From NCBI GenBank assembly GCA_018110825.1, contig JAGBCL010000109.1, forward strand, positions 1-64,000: a DNA stretch of 64,000 nt, given 5' to 3'. Positions within the stretch are counted from its first letter, which is position 1, and the number at the start of each line of letters is the position of its first letter. The position numbers and the translations under genes are program-made. This stretch comes from Oscillospiraceae bacterium. Its GTDB lineage: Bacteria > Bacillota > Clostridia > Oscillospirales > Ruminococcaceae. A model generated the notes under the pieces. It did no database searches and was not told the origin of the DNA. It saw only the letters and a program-made list of their open reading frames with translations. Shown piece after piece: positions 61,878-64,000 of the stretch.

Positions 61878-62623
61878 TACTCATTCACCTCATCATCGGG
61901 GTAACGCTTCTTCCCTGTTTCAATCAATTCGTAGAGTGCTTCGATTGCATCGGAAAGTCCGCCGAGGGAATCGATAAGTCCCTCCTTAACAGCTGTTTCG
62001 CCGTCCACAACCGTACCCATATCCATAGTCAGCTCCCCAGTATTCATCATCAGCTCACGAAAACGCTCAGGCTTGATATTGCTGTTGCCTGAAACGAAAT
62101 TGATAATTCTGTCCTGCATTTTATCAAAGTAGGACAGCGTTTGCGGCACGCCTAAAACTGTTCCGCTCATTCGGACGGGGTGAATTGTCATTGTTGCACT
62201 TGGCACGATGAAGGATTTCTTTGCTGAAACTGCAAGAGGCACACCGATTGAGTGACCGCCGCCTACCACAATTGAAACGGTTGGTGTTTTCATTCCTGCG
62301 ATAAGCTCGGCAATTGCAAGTCCTGCTTCAACGTCACCGCCTACGGTGTTGAGGATTATCACAAGTCCCTCGATTGAGCGGTCCTGCTCGATTGCAACAA
62401 GGGCAGGCATAATATGCTCATACTTGGTAGTTTTATTTTGGGGCGGCAGGATGTAATGTCCCTCGACCTGACCGATAACCGTCAGGCAATGGATAAGGTG
62501 CTTTGCGTTCTGTGACACGACCTCGCCGTTTTTCTCGATAAGGTCAGTACGGTCAAGCTGTTCCTCAGTCTGAGAGGTGTTTTCAGTATCTTCATTATTG
62601 CAGTTCTTCTCTTTTTCCGACAT
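61877..62623 (-). CDS. tepA: ClpP-like protease TepA
   Basis: A 248-residue ClpP-fold protein: an acidic N-terminal tail, then [58 protein letters not shown] with the nucleophile Ser, and [13 protein letters not shown] with the catalytic His. TepA proteins are membrane-near translocation-enhancing proteases linked to protein export. The ATG at 62623 is preceded by GAGGG; an ATG at 62638 has no ribosome site. It heads the tepA-ylzJ-uppP-ftsK operon. Confidence 0.9.
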   Translation of the reverse strand: MSEKEKNCNNEDTENTSQTEEQLDRTDLIEKNGEVVSQNAKHLIHCLTVIGQVEGHYILPPQNKTTKYEHIMPALVAIEQDRSIEGLVIILNTVGGDVEAGLAIAELIAGMKTPTVSIVVGGGHSIGVPLAVSAKKSFIVPSATMTIHPVRMSGTVLGVPQTLSYFDKMQDRIINFVSGNSNIKPERFRELMMNTGELTMDMGTVVDGETAVKEGLIDSLGGLSDAIEALYELIETGKKRYPDDEVNE

Positions 62624-62695
62624 AGAATTCCCTCGCATTTCATAATATTACAAGGTTATTTTACGCCGAGAAGGTACAATTATTCACAATAAATT

Positions 62696-62724
62696 ATTAT
62701 ACAACATTTCCTGCAAAAAGTCAA
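62696..62724 (-). promoter_or_regulatory. promoter of tepA operon
   Basis: TTGACT, 17 bases and TATAAT on the minus strand, diverging from the pyrophosphatase promoter. Confidence 0.7.
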
Positions 62725-62747
62725 TTGAATTGAGTAATTATTCCGCC

Positions 62748-62776
62748 TTGACAGGCAATAGTTTCCGTTGTATAAT
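62748..62776 (+). promoter_or_regulatory. consensus promoter of pyrophosphatase-like gene
   Basis: TTGACA (62748-62753), exactly 17 bases and TATAAT (62771-62776). It overlaps and so excludes an ATG-like start at 62768. Confidence 0.8.
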
Positions 62777-62809
62777 TTAAGTCCCGAAAAAGCAGAGGAG
62801 GCTTGTGAA

Positions 62810-63133
62810 GTGATTGGCAAAACCGTAACTGTAACCGTTGACCGTCCGCTGGGGTCGTATCACCCCGAACATCCCGATATGTATTACCCCGTAAACTACG
62901 GCTATGTGGAAGGAATTATCGCACCCGACGGCGAAGAGCAGGACGTTTCCATTCTCGGTGTTGACAAGCCTGTGGAAAGCTTCACTGGGAGGGTTATTGC
63001 AATTGTACACAGGCGTGATGACGTGGAGGAAAAGTGGGTGTGTGCACCTGACGGAATGACGTTTACCGAAGAAGAAATTGCAAAACAGCTTCATTTTCAG
63101 GAGCAATATTTTGACTCGGAAATAATTTTATAA
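62810..63133 (+). CDS. short inorganic pyrophosphatase-like protein
   Basis: A 107-residue protein starting at GTG, eight bases after AGGAGG. It matches the core of family I inorganic pyrophosphatase (YYPVNYGYVEGI, then DGEEQDVSILGVDKP, and HRRDDVEEKWVCAPDG). It is much shorter than the usual 170 residues. In the D-x-D-x-x-D metal motif the middle Asp is Glu (DGEEQD), so activity is uncertain. The family's role is hydrolysis of pyrophosphate; this clostridial short form may act on another diphosphate. Confidence 0.78.
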   Translation: MIGKTVTVTVDRPLGSYHPEHPDMYYPVNYGYVEGIIAPDGEEQDVSILGVDKPVESFTGRVIAIVHRRDDVEEKWVCAPDGMTFTEEEIAKQLHFQEQYFDSEIIL

Positions 63134-63149
63134 ATTTTTCATTTACCCC

Positions 63150-63178
63150 TTGACAAAATTAAAATTTCGTATTATACT
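63150..63178 (+). promoter_or_regulatory. promoter of leader-GNAT unit
   Basis: TTGACA (63150-63155), 17 bases and TATACT (63173-63178), immediately followed by the palindrome at 63179-63200. Confidence 0.75.
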
Positions 63179-63200
63179 AAAACGCAATTAATTGTGTTTT
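63179..63200 (+). promoter_or_regulatory. 22-base palindromic operator candidate
   Basis: The arm AAAACGCAATT is mirrored by AATTGTGTTTT, with a single mismatched pair. It begins one base after the -10 box and covers the expected transcription start, the ideal place for a repressor of the MarR or TetR type. No such regulator is encoded nearby. Confidence 0.6.
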
Positions 63201-63242
63201 AGTTTTATACTGATACAAAAATCAACGAAAGGATACACTGAT

Positions 63243-63341
63243 ATGAACAGAACATTCGCATACAGAGTGAATATGGTGATGGCAGTCATGTACGTTATGT
63301 GCAATGGCTTTAGGTCGCTATGCTCTGAAATTTGCGGATAA
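63243..63341 (+). CDS. possible 32-residue leader peptide
   Basis: GAAAGGA stands before an ATG opening a 32-codon frame (MNRTFAYRVNMVMAVMYVMC, then CNGFRSLCSEICG). It lies between a strong promoter and a terminator hairpin upstream of an acetyltransferase gene. It may be a leader peptide or a small expressed protein with three cysteines near its end. No relative is recognised. Confidence 0.5.
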   Translation: MNRTFAYRVNMVMAVMYVMCNGFRSLCSEICG

Positions 63342-63362
63342 TCTGTAATATTTTGGCATAAA

Positions 63363-63397
63363 GCGGTCTGAAGCAATTGTTTCAGGCCGCTGTTTTT
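63363..63397 (+). terminator. terminator/attenuator between leader ORF and GNAT
   Basis: GCGGTCTGAA pairs with TTCAGGCCGC (one G-U pair) around an 8-base loop, followed by TGTTTTT. Since the GNAT gene starts 20 bases later and has no separate promoter, this terminator probably regulates read-through. Confidence 0.7.
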
Positions 63398-63418
63398 ATT
63401 TCTGAAAGGACTGGTTGT

Positions 63419-63928
63419 ATGTTATTCGGCAAGAAAAAATCTGCTTCCGAAGTTATCACCGAGGGCAAATTTGATATAAAAAGACTTACCGCAAAAGAGG
63501 ATATTCACGCTTCGTTACAGCTTGCAGAGGACGTATTTATGCAGTTTGAAGCACCCGACTTCCCTCCCAGCGGAGTGGAAAGCTTCAAAAGTTTCATCTG
63601 GGGCAGACGAGTCAAGGAAATGATTGATGACGGAAACTTTGTTGTGTGGGGTTGTTACTGCGAAAATCAGCTTGTGGGAATGCTTGCGATGCGTGACAAC
63701 AGTCATATAAGTCTGCTTTTCGTAATGGGCGATTTTCACCGTCAGGGGATTGGGCGAATGCTTTACTCGCAGGCGAAAAAGTATGCGGCTTTGCACTTGA
63801 AAAGGAAAATCACGGTCAATGCGAGTCCTTACGGGCTGCCATTTTACCGTGCAATCGGATTCAAAGAAACCGATATGGAGAATGTTATTGACGGGGTACG
63901 GTCTACTCCGATGAAAGCTAAGATTTAA
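63419..63928 (+). CDS. GNAT family N-acetyltransferase
   Basis: A 169-residue acetyltransferase. FVVWGCYCENQLVGMLAMRDNSHISLLFVMGDFHRQGIGRMLYSQA includes the acetyl-CoA loop (RQGIGR), and NASPYGLPFYRAIGFKETD is the closing motif. The ATG at 63419 lies behind GAAAGGA; the frame opens earlier but inside the terminator. Its expression seems to depend on the promoter, palindrome, leader ORF and terminator upstream. The substrate is unknown. Confidence 0.87.
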   Translation: MLFGKKKSASEVITEGKFDIKRLTAKEDIHASLQLAEDVFMQFEAPDFPPSGVESFKSFIWGRRVKEMIDDGNFVVWGCYCENQLVGMLAMRDNSHISLLFVMGDFHRQGIGRMLYSQAKKYAALHLKRKITVNASPYGLPFYRAIGFKETDMENVIDGVRSTPMKAKI

Positions 63929-63952
63929 TTTACAATAAAGGATTTGATTACT

Positions 63953-64000
63953 ATGACAGACAAAATACGAAAAATTCTTGACAAAGGTCACAAATACAAC
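63953..64000 (+). CDS. start of an unidentified gene (partial)
   Basis: AAAGGA followed by an ATG opens a frame MTDKIRKILDKGHKYN that runs off the right edge. It begins 24 bases after the GNAT stop codon, so it is probably co-transcribed with it. Sixteen residues are too few to name a family. Confidence 0.5.
   Translation, partial: MTDKIRKILDKGHKYN

Noticed and set aside
1-64000. tRNA or rRNA genes, CRISPR arrays, insertion sequences, integrases and attachment sites.
   Set aside because: None was recognised on reading both strands; a dedicated covariance-model or repeat search was not possible here.

Overview
The window looks like part of the chromosome of a low-to-mid GC, Gram-positive gut-type Clostridia, most likely Ruminococcus or a close relative in the Oscillospiraceae. 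Evidence: strong AGGAGG-type ribosome binding sites, many TTGACA-17-TATAAT promoters, an IspH-S1 fusion, a tepA-ylzJ-uppP-ftsK/spoIIIE neighbourhood, a GH5/GH43 polysaccharide operon and compact co-directional operons. No rRNA, tRNA, CRISPR array, insertion sequence or prophage was recognised. The species cannot be fixed from sequence reading alone.

Layout. 1-4.7 kb: small accessory genes (DUF2087 end, GNAT, XRE-GyrI regulator, VOC protein, an unknown protein, a C_GCAxxG_C_C protein, a MATE pump). 4.7-18.97 kb: one minus-strand, twelve-gene Ter (tellurium-resistance-type) stress operon behind a consensus promoter at 18940-18968. In transcription order it encodes a YceG-like/trypsin-like protease fusion, a rhomboid protease, a YceG-family protein, TelA, three TerD paralogues, a PMCA-type Ca2+ ATPase, a PRTase-TRSP protein, a CitE-like lyase, a StiP-like protein and a HAD phosphatase. 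This is the most interesting region. 19-26 kb: a cytosolic LacI-type sensor fused to GGDEF, an NSS transporter, a SUKH protein, a GNAT gene behind a leader and hairpin, an AraC-GyrI regulator and a FliB-like methylase. 26.4-33.4 kb: carB, then a PilZ protein and a PocR-sensor/GGDEF-EAL operon.

33.5-36.2 kb: an ECF S component, DUF1893 and 4Fe-4S aldo/keto reductase operon, then a SF0329-like protein. 36.3-39.7 kb: a GH43-AraC-GH5 polysaccharide operon. 39.7-47.3 kb: Gph-like phosphatase, small membrane protein, OPT transporter with PqqD-like protein, DUF1508 protein, bacterial PARG, a second MATE pump and a DUF11 protein without a signal peptide. 47.4-62.6 kb: a long housekeeping run on the minus strand (tepA, ylzJ, uppP, ftsK/spoIIIE, ygiQ, ComEC-like hydrolase, DUF3006, RpiR regulator, FAD protein, cmk, plsC, ispH-S1; then degV and HAD). 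62.7-64 kb: a pyrophosphatase-like protein, a leader ORF with operator-like palindrome and terminator before another GNAT gene, and the first 16 codons of a further gene.

Themes. The Ter operon couples metal or Ca2+ handling, a predicted nucleotide-like metabolite pathway and two proteolytic activities, one carrying a YceG-related domain. Cyclic-di-GMP signalling recurs (GGDEF, PilZ, GGDEF-EAL, with sugar-type and PocR-type sensor domains). Two GNAT genes lie behind short leader ORFs and hairpins. All assignments come from reading motifs by eye; no database search was run.
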